A stretch of DNA of 6,130 nt from Parvularcula sp038745625 (GTDB lineage Bacteria > Pseudomonadota > Alphaproteobacteria > Caulobacterales > Parvularculaceae). Shown here in pieces: positions 1 through 5,699 of this stretch (positions within the stretch are counted from its first letter, which is position 1; every line of letters begins with the position of its first letter). Under the pieces are notes generated by a model. The model ran no database searches. It had not been told where the DNA came from and saw only the letters and a program-made list of their open reading frames with translations. Location of the stretch: the NCBI GenBank assembly GCA_038745625.1, contig JBCDLG010000148.1:1-6130 (forward strand), in the 5' to 3' direction. The position numbers and the translations under genes are program-made.

Positions 1-155
1 TCATCGGCGCCTCGCAGTTCATTCTGGTCAATGTCGATTTCGTCATGCGCGGAGAACGCGGGCTGATGACCGCCGCGGCGAGCACAGCACTCCTGGCACT
101 GACCTGGTTTTCAGCGGCCATTGTCTACAAAACCGTCGAGCGTTGGAGGGCCTAA
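1..155 (+). CDS. C-terminal end of an unidentified membrane protein (5' truncated by window edge)
   Basis: An open frame runs from base 3 (codon ATC) to a TAA at 153-155, giving about 50 residues with no start visible. The visible piece has a hydrophobic stretch (IGASQFILVNVDFVM), a short charged turn (RGERG), then a strongly hydrophobic helix of about 20 residues (roughly bases 66-126, including LLALTWFSAAIVY), and a basic tail ending KTVERWRA. This fits a C-terminal transmembrane helix with a positively charged, probably cytoplasmic, tail. The TAA lies only 4 nt before the phoH ATG, and the phoH Shine-Dalgarno sequence is inside this gene's last codons. It may therefore be co-transcribed with phoH. 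I do not recognise the family; in many alphaproteobacteria miaB or a similar gene lies near phoH, but this is clearly not MiaB. Confidence 0.6.
   Translation, partial: IGASQFILVNVDFVMRGERGLMTAAASTALLALTWFSAAIVYKTVERWRA
145..150 (+). promoter_or_regulatory. Shine-Dalgarno of phoH, deciding the ATG-160 start
   Basis: GGAGGG lies 9 nt before ATG 160. It supports that start over the in-frame TTG at 121, which would overlap the upstream gene by 35 nt and has no purine-rich site before it. Confidence 0.7.
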
Positions 156-159
156 TCTG

Positions 160-1113
160 ATGACAGAAGAAGCGCTCACCTTTGCTGATGCTGGCCTCGT
201 GCGCGACCTTTGTGGCCCGACCGATGCTCATCTCGCGCTGATCGAGAATACGCTCGGTGTCCGGATCGACGCAAAGTCAAATGAGATCATCATGCGCGGC
301 GGTGATCATGCCCGCACCCAAGCCAAAGCCGTGCTCAACGCCCTATACGCCCGGCTCCAGGGCGGCGAGAGCCTGAGCATCGCCGATGTCGAGGGCGCCT
401 TGCGCATCGAACGCTCCGCAAAGCCGGCTCGGCCAAAGACGGAAGGTCGCCCCAATTTGATCCTCCCCCGGCGGACCATCGCACCGCGCTCGGCCGCGCA
501 GGGCGAGTTCATGAACCAGCTCGCTACGGACGAACTTGTCTTTGGCGTCGGGCCCGCGGGCACCGGCAAAACTTATCTCGCCGTCGCCAATGCCGCATCG
601 ATGCTGGTTTCAGGCCAGGTGGAGAAGGTCATCCTCTCCCGCCCGGCGCTCGAGGCGGGGGAACGGATCGGTTTCCTGCCGGGCGATGAGAAAGAGAAGA
701 TGGATCCCTATCTTCGCCCCCTCTACGACGCACTTTATGATGTTCTTTATACCGATTTTGTTGACCGCAAGATCGCAGCCAAGGAAATCGAGATCGCGCC
801 CCTCGCCTTCATGCGTGGCCGGACACTGACGCGCGCCGCGGTGATCCTCGACGAAGCGCAAAACGCGACCATCGCACAAATGAAGATGTTTCTAACCCGC
901 CTGGGCGAAGGCTCGCGCATGGCGGTGACGGGTGATCCTTCGCAAACGGATCTTCCCGACAAGGCACAATCGGGCTTGGCTGATGCGCTCTCGCTGCTGA
1001 AACCCATCGACGGTGTCTCGGTGACGCGCTTCACTGGTGATGATGTTGTGCGCCATCGCCTGGTGGGAGAGATCGTCCGCGCCTATGACGCCCGTGACGC
1101 CAAGCACACATAA
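160..1113 (+). CDS. phoH: PhoH family P-loop NTPase (YbeZ type)
   Basis: This is a cytoplasmic P-loop NTPase of 317 residues, near the usual length for bacterial PhoH/YbeZ. Residues about 22-65 form a KH-like N-terminal region (LIENTLGVRID...IIMRGG), consistent with RNA binding. The NTPase core follows: Walker A GPAGTGKT at 131-138, a conserved ERIGFLPGD segment ending near 176, Walker B VILDEAQN at 228-235, and a TGDPSQTDLP motif from 257 (sensor-like, typical of PhoH and SF1-like folds). Family knowledge links PhoH/YbeZ to YbeY and to RNA/ribosome processing, and possibly to RNA helicase activity. The name comes from the phosphate-starvation regulon of E. coli phoH, and I see no Pho box here. 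ATG 160 is preferred over TTG 121 because of its GGAGGG site. It appears to be the first conserved gene of the phoH-ybeY-corC-lnt cluster, but an SDR gene separates it from ybeY. Confidence 0.95.
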   Translation: MTEEALTFADAGLVRDLCGPTDAHLALIENTLGVRIDAKSNEIIMRGGDHARTQAKAVLNALYARLQGGESLSIADVEGALRIERSAKPARPKTEGRPNLILPRRTIAPRSAAQGEFMNQLATDELVFGVGPAGTGKTYLAVANAASMLVSGQVEKVILSRPALEAGERIGFLPGDEKEKMDPYLRPLYDALYDVLYTDFVDRKIAAKEIEIAPLAFMRGRTLTRAAVILDEAQNATIAQMKMFLTRLGEGSRMAVTGDPSQTDLPDKAQSGLADALSLLKPIDGVSVTRFTGDDVVRHRLVGEIVRAYDARDAKHT

Positions 1114-1137
1114 ACCAAAGGGAAAAACACCCGAGCC

Positions 1138-1144
1138 GGAGGAA
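1138..1144 (+). promoter_or_regulatory. Strong Shine-Dalgarno of the SDR gene
   Basis: GGAGGAA lies just before ATG 1150, in the 36-nt gap after phoH. It is the strongest ribosome-binding site in the cluster and suggests the SDR is translated independently of phoH. Confidence 0.65.
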
Positions 1145-1149
1145 ACCGC

Positions 1150-2100
1150 ATGACCGATCAAATCAAACTCGATGTGCCCTGGGACCGGAAGCCAGAGCCC
1201 GATGAGGTGCTGGGCGATATCGATCTGTCCGGCAAACGCGCGGTTGTCACCGGCGGCTATTCCGGCATCGGCCTTGAGACCGTGCGGGCCCTCTCTGGTC
1301 GCGGCATGGAGGTGATTGTGCCGGTACGGAGCCGCGAAAAGGCCGAAGCCGCGCTGGGCGGCATCGACCGGGTCACTGTCGCTGATCTCGACCTCGGCGA
1401 CCTTGCCAGCGTCAAGAGTTTTGCCGGCACAGTGACGTCCGACGGCAAACCGCTCGACCTTTTGATCAACAATGCCGGGATCATGGCTTGCCCAGAGGCG
1501 CGACTGGGCCATGGCTGGGAAAGCCAATTCGCCACCAACCACATCGGGCATTTTGTTCTGACAGCTGATCTTCTGCCATCGATCCTTAAAGCTGACAGGC
1601 CGCGCGTGGTTGCACTGTCCTCATCAGCCAACAGAATTTCAGGCATCCGCTGGGACGACCCTCAATTCACCAAGGATCCTTACGAAAAATGGCTTGCCTA
1701 CGGACAATCCAAGACGGCCAACGCCCTTTTTGCGCGCCATCTCAATAAGCGTGAAGATGGGCTCCTTGCCTTCTCCGTCCATCCCGGCGGCATCATGACG
1801 GATCTCCAGCGCCATCTTTCTGTCGAGGAGCAGGTGAAGGCCGGCTGGATGGATGAGAATGGCGAGCTGAGTGAGCGCGCCAAGCCGCTTTTTAAGACCA
1901 CCACGCAAGGCGCCTCCACCACACTATGGGCCGCGACCTCGCCGATGCTGGAGAGCCACGGCGGCGTCTTCTGCGAGGATTGCAACATCAGCGAGGAAAA
2001 CGACGATCCCGACAGCCGCTTTTTCGGTGTGCGCTCCTGGGCTTGCTCTGACGAGGAGGCCGAAAAGCTCTGGGCCTACACCGAAGAACTGCTCGCCTAG
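1150..2100 (+). CDS. Short-chain dehydrogenase/reductase (SDR family NAD(P)-dependent oxidoreductase)
   Basis: The 316-residue product is a soluble Rossmann-fold oxidoreductase. Visible motifs, in order, are the dinucleotide-binding TGGYSGIG (34-41), an acidic DLDLGDL segment (79-85) after strand 3, NNAG (107-110), the structural Asn in ATNHIGHF (N130), a serine cluster SSS (157-159) containing the likely catalytic Ser, and YGQSK (Y184, K188) as the Tyr/Lys pair. The gap of about 25 residues between Ser and Tyr, and the AYGQSKTANALFA segment, resemble the retinol dehydrogenase/WWOX-like branch. An Arg after strand 2 (VPVRSREKAE, R60) suggests NADP(H) preference, which is inference. The C-terminal CEDC pair (C275, C278) is notable but not assigned a role. 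The substrate cannot be read from sequence. The gene sits between phoH and ybeY, where the classic cluster has none, and ends 6 nt before ybeY. Confidence 0.93.
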   Translation: MTDQIKLDVPWDRKPEPDEVLGDIDLSGKRAVVTGGYSGIGLETVRALSGRGMEVIVPVRSREKAEAALGGIDRVTVADLDLGDLASVKSFAGTVTSDGKPLDLLINNAGIMACPEARLGHGWESQFATNHIGHFVLTADLLPSILKADRPRVVALSSSANRISGIRWDDPQFTKDPYEKWLAYGQSKTANALFARHLNKREDGLLAFSVHPGGIMTDLQRHLSVEEQVKAGWMDENGELSERAKPLFKTTTQGASTTLWAATSPMLESHGGVFCEDCNISEENDDPDSRFFGVRSWACSDEEAEKLWAYTEELLA

Positions 2101-2106
2101 AACGCC

Positions 2107-2565
2107 ATGCCCGCTGAGATCATCGTTAACGAGCCTGGCTGGCAAACGCATGATCCAGCGGCCCTACTTGCCGCAAGCATCGATGCTGTAACGGCCGAGA
2201 CGGCTGACCCGGGACTCGCCCGGATCGTCTCAGCGCTTTTCACCTCCGACGCAGCGGTGCGATCCTTGAACGCAGAATGGCGGGAAAAAGATAAGCCAAC
2301 CAATGTCTTATCCTTCCCCGCCGATCCTATTCCCGGGCTGCCCGATGAGGCCCAGCCCCTCGGCGACCTCGCCTTTGCATACGAGACCTGCGCCCGCGAG
2401 GCGGAGGAGAAGGGCATCTCGCTCGATCATCATGCGACCCATCTGATCGTTCATGGTGTTTTGCACCTTCTGGGCTATGATCACATCCGTGAGGATGATG
2501 CCGAGGCGATGGAGGCCTTGGAGATCAGGATCCTGGCGCGCCTGGGCATTGCCAACCCCTACTGA
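2107..2565 (+). CDS. ybeY: Endoribonuclease / rRNA maturation factor YbeY
   Basis: YbeY is a small cytoplasmic metalloprotein needed for 16S rRNA 3'-end maturation, 70S ribosome quality control and, in rhizobia, sRNA-related regulation (family knowledge). The 152-residue product has the family's normal length and carries the diagnostic zinc site HGVLHLLGYDH, with ligands H116, H120 and H126. The conserved KPTNVLSFP (63-71) and a downstream LGDLAF segment (85-90) are also present. The start codon is ATG 2107, only 6 nt after the SDR TAG. No purine-rich Shine-Dalgarno is visible before it (the preceding bases are CTCGCCTAGAACGCC), so translation may depend on ribosomes finishing the SDR gene. 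It is followed after 32 nt by corC, as in the usual cluster. Confidence 0.95.
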   Translation: MPAEIIVNEPGWQTHDPAALLAASIDAVTAETADPGLARIVSALFTSDAAVRSLNAEWREKDKPTNVLSFPADPIPGLPDEAQPLGDLAFAYETCAREAEEKGISLDHHATHLIVHGVLHLLGYDHIREDDAEAMEALEIRILARLGIANPY

Positions 2566-2587
2566 GGCATGGGCCCGGCTGATGAGT

Positions 2588-2592
2588 GGAGA
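2588..2592 (+). promoter_or_regulatory. Shine-Dalgarno favouring the corC ATG at 2598
   Basis: GGAGA sits 5 nt before ATG 2598. The longer alternative, GTG 2586, has only the weak GGCTGATGA stretch upstream and would overlap this site, so the ATG start is chosen. Confidence 0.55.
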
Positions 2593-2597
2593 CGACC

Positions 2598-3539
2598 ATG
2601 CCCGACGGCTCTGAGCCGTCCAGTTTCGCCGCTGTGGCGACGCATTCCCCCCGAGGAACGGACACATCCGACGCCGCTGCGCCTGAGCGCAAGCGATCAG
2701 GTTTCAGCGCCTTGTTTGGCCGGCGCGGCAAAGGCGCGAACGAAACGACGATCAAAGACGGCCATGGGGGCGAGCGCCACCTATCCGCCACCGAAAAAGC
2801 GATGATCGGCCGTGTGGTTGCGCTTGAAAATGTCCGTGTCGGCGATGTCGCGATCCCCCGCGCCGACATCATCGGGGTGGAGGTGAGCGAGTCTCTGTCC
2901 ACGGTCCTCAGCACCTTTGCCGAGGCCGGCCACTCGCGGCTTCCAGTCTACCGTCAAGATCCCGACGACCCGCTGGGCTTCGTTCATATCAAGGACGTCG
3001 TCACCCTGCTCGCCCAAGAAGGCGGCTGCGCGGACGATACGGAGATTTTGCCGGGCATTGTGCGCAAGCTGCTCTACGCGCCCCCATCAATGCCAGTGGC
3101 GCAGCTCCTCCTCCGTATGCAGGCCGAACGCATCCATATGGCCCTGGTGATCGACGAGTTCGGCGGCACGGACGGGCTCGTCACAATCGAGGACCTGATC
3201 GAGGAAATTGTCGGGGATATCCGCGACGAGCATGATGAGGCCGAAGAAAGCACGCTGCGGCGCACGCCAGGCGGCCGGTGGGACGTTGATGCCAGGGTTG
3301 AGCTTGATGACCTCGCGATCCGTCTTGAGACCGATCTTCGCACAGATGAAGAGGAGATCGATACACTCGGCGGCCTCGTCTTCAGCTTGGCGGGCCGGGT
3401 TCCTTTGCGCGGCGAAGTCATTCCGCATCCAGCAGGCCACGAGTTTGAGATCGCAGAAGCCGACCCGCGCCGGGTCCGGCGGGTGTTGATCCGCCTTCAC
3501 ACCACCAGCGCCGACAAAACGGAGCAGGCACATTCATGA
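2598..3539 (+). CDS. corC: CorC/HlyC-type CBS-domain protein (YbeX)
   Basis: The 313-residue product lacks the DUF21 membrane domain, so it is the soluble CorC/YbeX form (E. coli CorC is about 290 residues). Residues 1 to about 65 are a polar, low-complexity, basic leader (ERKRSGFSALFGRRGKG). CBS domain 1 covers about 80-137, including IPRADIIGV and HSRLPVYRQ. CBS domain 2 covers about 150-207, with the family signature DEFGGTDGLVTIEDLIEEIVG. The C-terminal CorC/HlyC domain spans about 222-302 (WDVDARVELDDL, IDTLGGLVF, and a final ADPRRVRRVLIR strand). The family was named for magnesium/cobalt efflux; the ybeX gene is now also linked to ribosome metabolism through its ybeY neighbour. CBS domains usually sense adenine nucleotides. 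The stop overlaps the lnt start (ATGA, 3536-3539), implying tight coupling. GTG 2586 is a possible start adding four residues. Confidence 0.93.
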   Translation: MPDGSEPSSFAAVATHSPRGTDTSDAAAPERKRSGFSALFGRRGKGANETTIKDGHGGERHLSATEKAMIGRVVALENVRVGDVAIPRADIIGVEVSESLSTVLSTFAEAGHSRLPVYRQDPDDPLGFVHIKDVVTLLAQEGGCADDTEILPGIVRKLLYAPPSMPVAQLLLRMQAERIHMALVIDEFGGTDGLVTIEDLIEEIVGDIRDEHDEAEESTLRRTPGGRWDVDARVELDDLAIRLETDLRTDEEEIDTLGGLVFSLAGRVPLRGEVIPHPAGHEFEIAEADPRRVRRVLIRLHTTSADKTEQAHS

Positions 3540-5146
3540 CACGTCTGGCAGCGGCCCGTGAGGGCCTCCTGCGGATCCGCGGCCTTATGGGCTGGCGCCG
3601 CTACGCTGTGGCTCTGGGATTTGGGTGCCTAGCAGCGCTTGCCTTTGCGCCTTTGCGCCTCTGGCCACTGCTCATCATTGCTTTTTCCGGTCTTGCCCTG
3701 CTGACCGATTCCCTTACGGAGCATGACAAGGGCCGCAAGGCGGCGTTCTTCACCGGAAGCGCCTTCGGGTTCGGCTATTTCGGGATCAGCTGCCTATGGC
3801 TCGCCAACGCCTTTTTGGTCCAGGCGGACACATTCGCCTGGATGATCCCTGTCGTTCTTCCGGCTTTCTTTTTGTTTTTAGGTCTCTTTTTCGGTCTAGC
3901 CTGTTGGATCCATGTGGCGCTCTTAAAGCGGCTCCCGCGGCATGGGCTGATACGGATCATTCCGCTCCTCATGGGACTGACGGTTGCGGAATGGCTCCGC
4001 GGACATATCCTGACAGGGCTGCCGTGGAACCTCACGGCCCAGGCCATGGCGGGATCGGCGCTTCTGATGCAGCCGCTCGCCGTTCTTGGCCCCTACGGCT
4101 ACGGATTTTTGCTCACCTTCCTGGCGCTTCTACCCGCAGCAGCACTGCTGACGCCCTATGCAGCCAAAAGAGCGGCGATCAGCCTGGCCGCAGGATCGCT
4201 GGTGATCGCCGCCTATGGTGCCCTGCGCCTGGCGACCCATCCCACCGTTCTGCGCGACGACGCCGCCGTGATCGTGATCCAGCCCAACATGGCCCAGCGG
4301 GACAAGCTGGACCCGCAAAAGCGCCGCCAGGGCTTGCGCGACAATATCGAAGCCACAGCCCAAGCTGCTGCCGCCTTCACGGCTGATGAATCCGTCTACG
4401 TTGTGTGGCCAGAAAACGCCTATCCGCTGCTCGACCGCATTCCCGACCTGCCCGACGTTCTCGCGCAAGATCTGCCGTCCGATGGCTACCTCATCACCGG
4501 ATCCATTCGCGAGGTGGAGGACGGATATGCCAACGCGCTTCTTGCATTCGGACCAGCTGGCGCGGGAAGCCCTCTGCACACCGCTTATGACAAACACCGG
4601 CTTGTCCCCTTCGGTGAAACGCTCCCTTTCTATGAAATCTTTGACACGTTGGGCATCGCATCGCTGAGCCCCGTGGGCGGCGGCGGATTTATTCCTGGTA
4701 ATGGTCCGCGCACCATCGCGCTGGGCAACGCGCCTTTTGCGCCGCTCATTTGCTACGAGGACGTCTTTCCCGAGACTCTTTTTCCGAAAGCTGAGCGTCC
4801 CGACTGGATGGTTGTGGTCACCAACGATGCTTGGTTTGGCGACGCTGCAGGCCCGCGCCAGCATCTCGACATTGCACGTATGAGGGCAATCGAAAATGGC
4901 CTGCCGGTCGTTCGATCAGCCAACACCGGAATTTCGGGAATTATCGATCCGAATGGCAGATTGCTCCAGGCGTTACCACTTTATCAACAAAATAGGTTCA
5001 ATTTTTATCTGCCCGCAAAAATTGAAACGCCGTTTTATCCACAACTAGGGGATGTTACGTTACTACTGCTCCTTAGTGTTTCCGCCATGTTGGTGTTGAC
5101 CAGGGGAGCGCAACACGGGATTGATCCGGGCACCCGACAGCAGTGA
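3536..5146 (+). CDS. lnt: Apolipoprotein N-acyltransferase
   Basis: Lnt is the inner-membrane enzyme that transfers an acyl chain from phospholipid to the N-terminal Cys of diacylglyceryl-lipoproteins, the last step of lipoprotein maturation. The 536-residue product starts with about six hydrophobic helices (residues about 22-230, with TGLPWN at 160-165), then the periplasmic nitrilase-like domain (about 243-480), and ends in a C-terminal helix (about 506-522). The catalytic triad is visible: E293 in VVWPENAYP, K353 in YDKHRLVPFGE and C406 in LICYEDVFPE. E361 and E408 match other conserved acidic positions. Start ATG 3536 overlaps the corC stop and has GGAGCAGG just upstream at 3521-3528. The rhizobial orthologue is known as ActA, needed for acid tolerance. 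The last 75 codons are markedly AT-rich (see the inverted repeat at 4997-5026), unlike the rest of the gene. Confidence 0.97.
   Translation: MTRLAAAREGLLRIRGLMGWRRYAVALGFGCLAALAFAPLRLWPLLIIAFSGLALLTDSLTEHDKGRKAAFFTGSAFGFGYFGISCLWLANAFLVQADTFAWMIPVVLPAFFLFLGLFFGLACWIHVALLKRLPRHGLIRIIPLLMGLTVAEWLRGHILTGLPWNLTAQAMAGSALLMQPLAVLGPYGYGFLLTFLALLPAAALLTPYAAKRAAISLAAGSLVIAAYGALRLATHPTVLRDDAAVIVIQPNMAQRDKLDPQKRRQGLRDNIEATAQAAAAFTADESVYVVWPENAYPLLDRIPDLPDVLAQDLPSDGYLITGSIREVEDGYANALLAFGPAGAGSPLHTAYDKHRLVPFGETLPFYEIFDTLGIASLSPVGGGGFIPGNGPRTIALGNAPFAPLICYEDVFPETLFPKAERPDWMVVVTNDAWFGDAAGPRQHLDIARMRAIENGLPVVRSANTGISGIIDPNGRLLQALPLYQQNRFNFYLPAKIETPFYPQLGDVTLLLLLSVSAMLVLTRGAQHGIDPGTRQQ
4997..5026. repeat. Perfect 10-bp inverted repeat in the AT-rich 3' end of lnt
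   Basis: TTCAATTTTT (4997-5006) and AAAAATTGAA (5017-5026) are exact reverse complements separated by 10 nt (ATCTGCCCGC). The arms are 80% AT inside a GC-rich coding gene; line 4981-5040 is about 32% GC by hand count. It encodes FNFYLPAKIE of Lnt. Its position, about 135-165 nt before the regulator start codon, makes it a candidate operator or promoter-associated element. A function is inferred only. Confidence 0.5.
5096..5125 (+). promoter_or_regulatory. Possible weak promoter for the XRE regulator gene
   Basis: TTGACC (5096-5101) is a good -35 match. The best -10 at suitable spacing is only ATTGAT (5120-5125, 18-bp spacer, three of six matches). It would place transcription just before the 5162 start codon and inside the end of lnt. 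Read-through from lnt is an equally good explanation. Confidence 0.2.
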
Positions 5147-5161
5147 GGTCAGAAGGAACAC

Positions 5162-5617
5162 GTGAACGCCAAGAGCCAAACCTCTGAAAACAAGCGAGCA
5201 CCACATCCAATCGACGTCCATGTGGGAAGTCGCGTCCGACTCCGACGTATGATGCAAGGGATCAGTCAGGACCGTTTGGGCGAGGAATTGGGCCTCACTT
5301 TCCAGCAGGTTCAGAAGTACGAGAAGGGTGTAAATCGCATTGGCGCTTCCCGTCTCTACGAGATCGCTCGGATCCTGAGTGTACCCGTCCAATTCTTCTA
5401 CGACGACTACGGAGATGGTCCAGAGACCCTCATCGGTTTCGCCGAGACGCAGCGCTCGATGGAACCTAAAGATGAGCGCGCGGACTTTCTTGCAACCTTG
5501 TCGACGCCGGAAGGGATGCAACTCTGCCGTGCATTTTCGAAGATCAAGGATTACCAAGTTCGGCGCCGTGTGCTCGATCTGGTCAAAACCCTCGGCGAGG
5601 AAGACAGCAGCGAGTAG
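5162..5617 (+). CDS. XRE-family transcriptional regulator (PhrR/PraR-like)
   Basis: This 151-residue DNA-binding protein has a single Cro/C1-type helix-turn-helix at about residues 20-78: VGSRVRLRRMMQGISQDRL (helices 1-2), then EELGLTFQQVQKYEKG with the recognition helix, then ASRLYEIARILSVPVQFFY. The Q-Q-V-Q-K-Y-E-K-G core is characteristic of a large alphaproteobacterial family that includes rhizobial PhrR (acid-inducible) and PraR (quorum-sensing and biofilm repressor). About 70 C-terminal residues are mostly helical and charged and may mediate oligomerisation; PEGMQLCRAFSKI is the best-conserved-looking part. The start is GTG 5162, with AAGGA at 5153-5157 only 4 nt upstream. It lies 15 nt after lnt, matching the actA-phrR order. 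In many Rhizobiales metK follows, but here putA does. Its target genes cannot be inferred from this window. Confidence 0.9.
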   Translation: MNAKSQTSENKRAPHPIDVHVGSRVRLRRMMQGISQDRLGEELGLTFQQVQKYEKGVNRIGASRLYEIARILSVPVQFFYDDYGDGPETLIGFAETQRSMEPKDERADFLATLSTPEGMQLCRAFSKIKDYQVRRRVLDLVKTLGEEDSSE

Positions 5618-5672
5618 CTACCCGTCCTACCCGCCGAACACGGAAGACAAGCTCGCAAAGAGCGCCTAGGGG

Positions 5673-5693
5673 CTCCACAAAAGTGTTGTGGAG
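5673..5693 (+). promoter_or_regulatory. Hairpin sequestering the putA Shine-Dalgarno sequence
   Basis: CTCCACAA (5673-5680) pairs perfectly with TTGTGGAG (5686-5693) across a 5-nt loop, AAGTG. The 3' arm ends in GGAG (5690-5693), the only plausible ribosome-binding site for ATG 5700 (6-nt spacer). In mRNA the 5' CUCC acts as an anti-Shine-Dalgarno. No T-run follows, so it is not a normal intrinsic terminator. As DNA it could instead be a dyad operator. The rest of the 82-nt gap after the XRE stop shows no clear promoter. Confidence 0.55.
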
Positions 5694-5699
5694 ACCGCT

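Noticed and set aside
121..159. TTG 121 as the phoH start
   Set aside because: It has no ribosome-binding site and overlaps the upstream gene; ATG 160 has GGAGGG at a good distance.
892..1551. A 219-codon open frame on the minus strand across phoH and the SDR gene
   Set aside because: It is antisense to two genes with intact diagnostic motifs, crosses their junction, and its translation shows no recognisable domain. Long antisense frames are common in GC-rich coding DNA.
3641..3660. Tandem GCCTTTGC repeat (two and a half copies) near the lnt start, considered as a slippage or phase-variation tract
   Set aside because: It is too few copies for an efficient phase switch, and it encodes ordinary hydrophobic residues of the first membrane helix.
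3865..3895. T-rich runs in lnt, considered as a terminator U-tract
   Set aside because: They encode a Phe/Leu-rich membrane helix, and no stable GC-rich stem directly precedes them.
3796..4386. A 196-codon + strand frame overlapping lnt
   Set aside because: It is out of frame with lnt, is rich in Arg/Pro/Ala/Ser as frame-shifted GC-rich DNA usually is, and has no motif.
4130..4864. A 244-codon open frame on the minus strand inside lnt
   Set aside because: It mirrors the lnt coding sequence, including the catalytic region, and shows no domain of its own.
5022..5050. TTGAAA at 5022-5027 as a -35 box
   Set aside because: No acceptable -10 box lies 16-18 bp downstream (CTAGGG or TAGGGG); the bases are better explained as part of the inverted-repeat arm.
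5618..5633. Direct repeat CTACCCG TC CTACCCG after the regulator stop
   Set aside because: It is a 7-bp repeat with a 2-nt gap, with no further copies and no link to a mobile-element end; it is probably chance.
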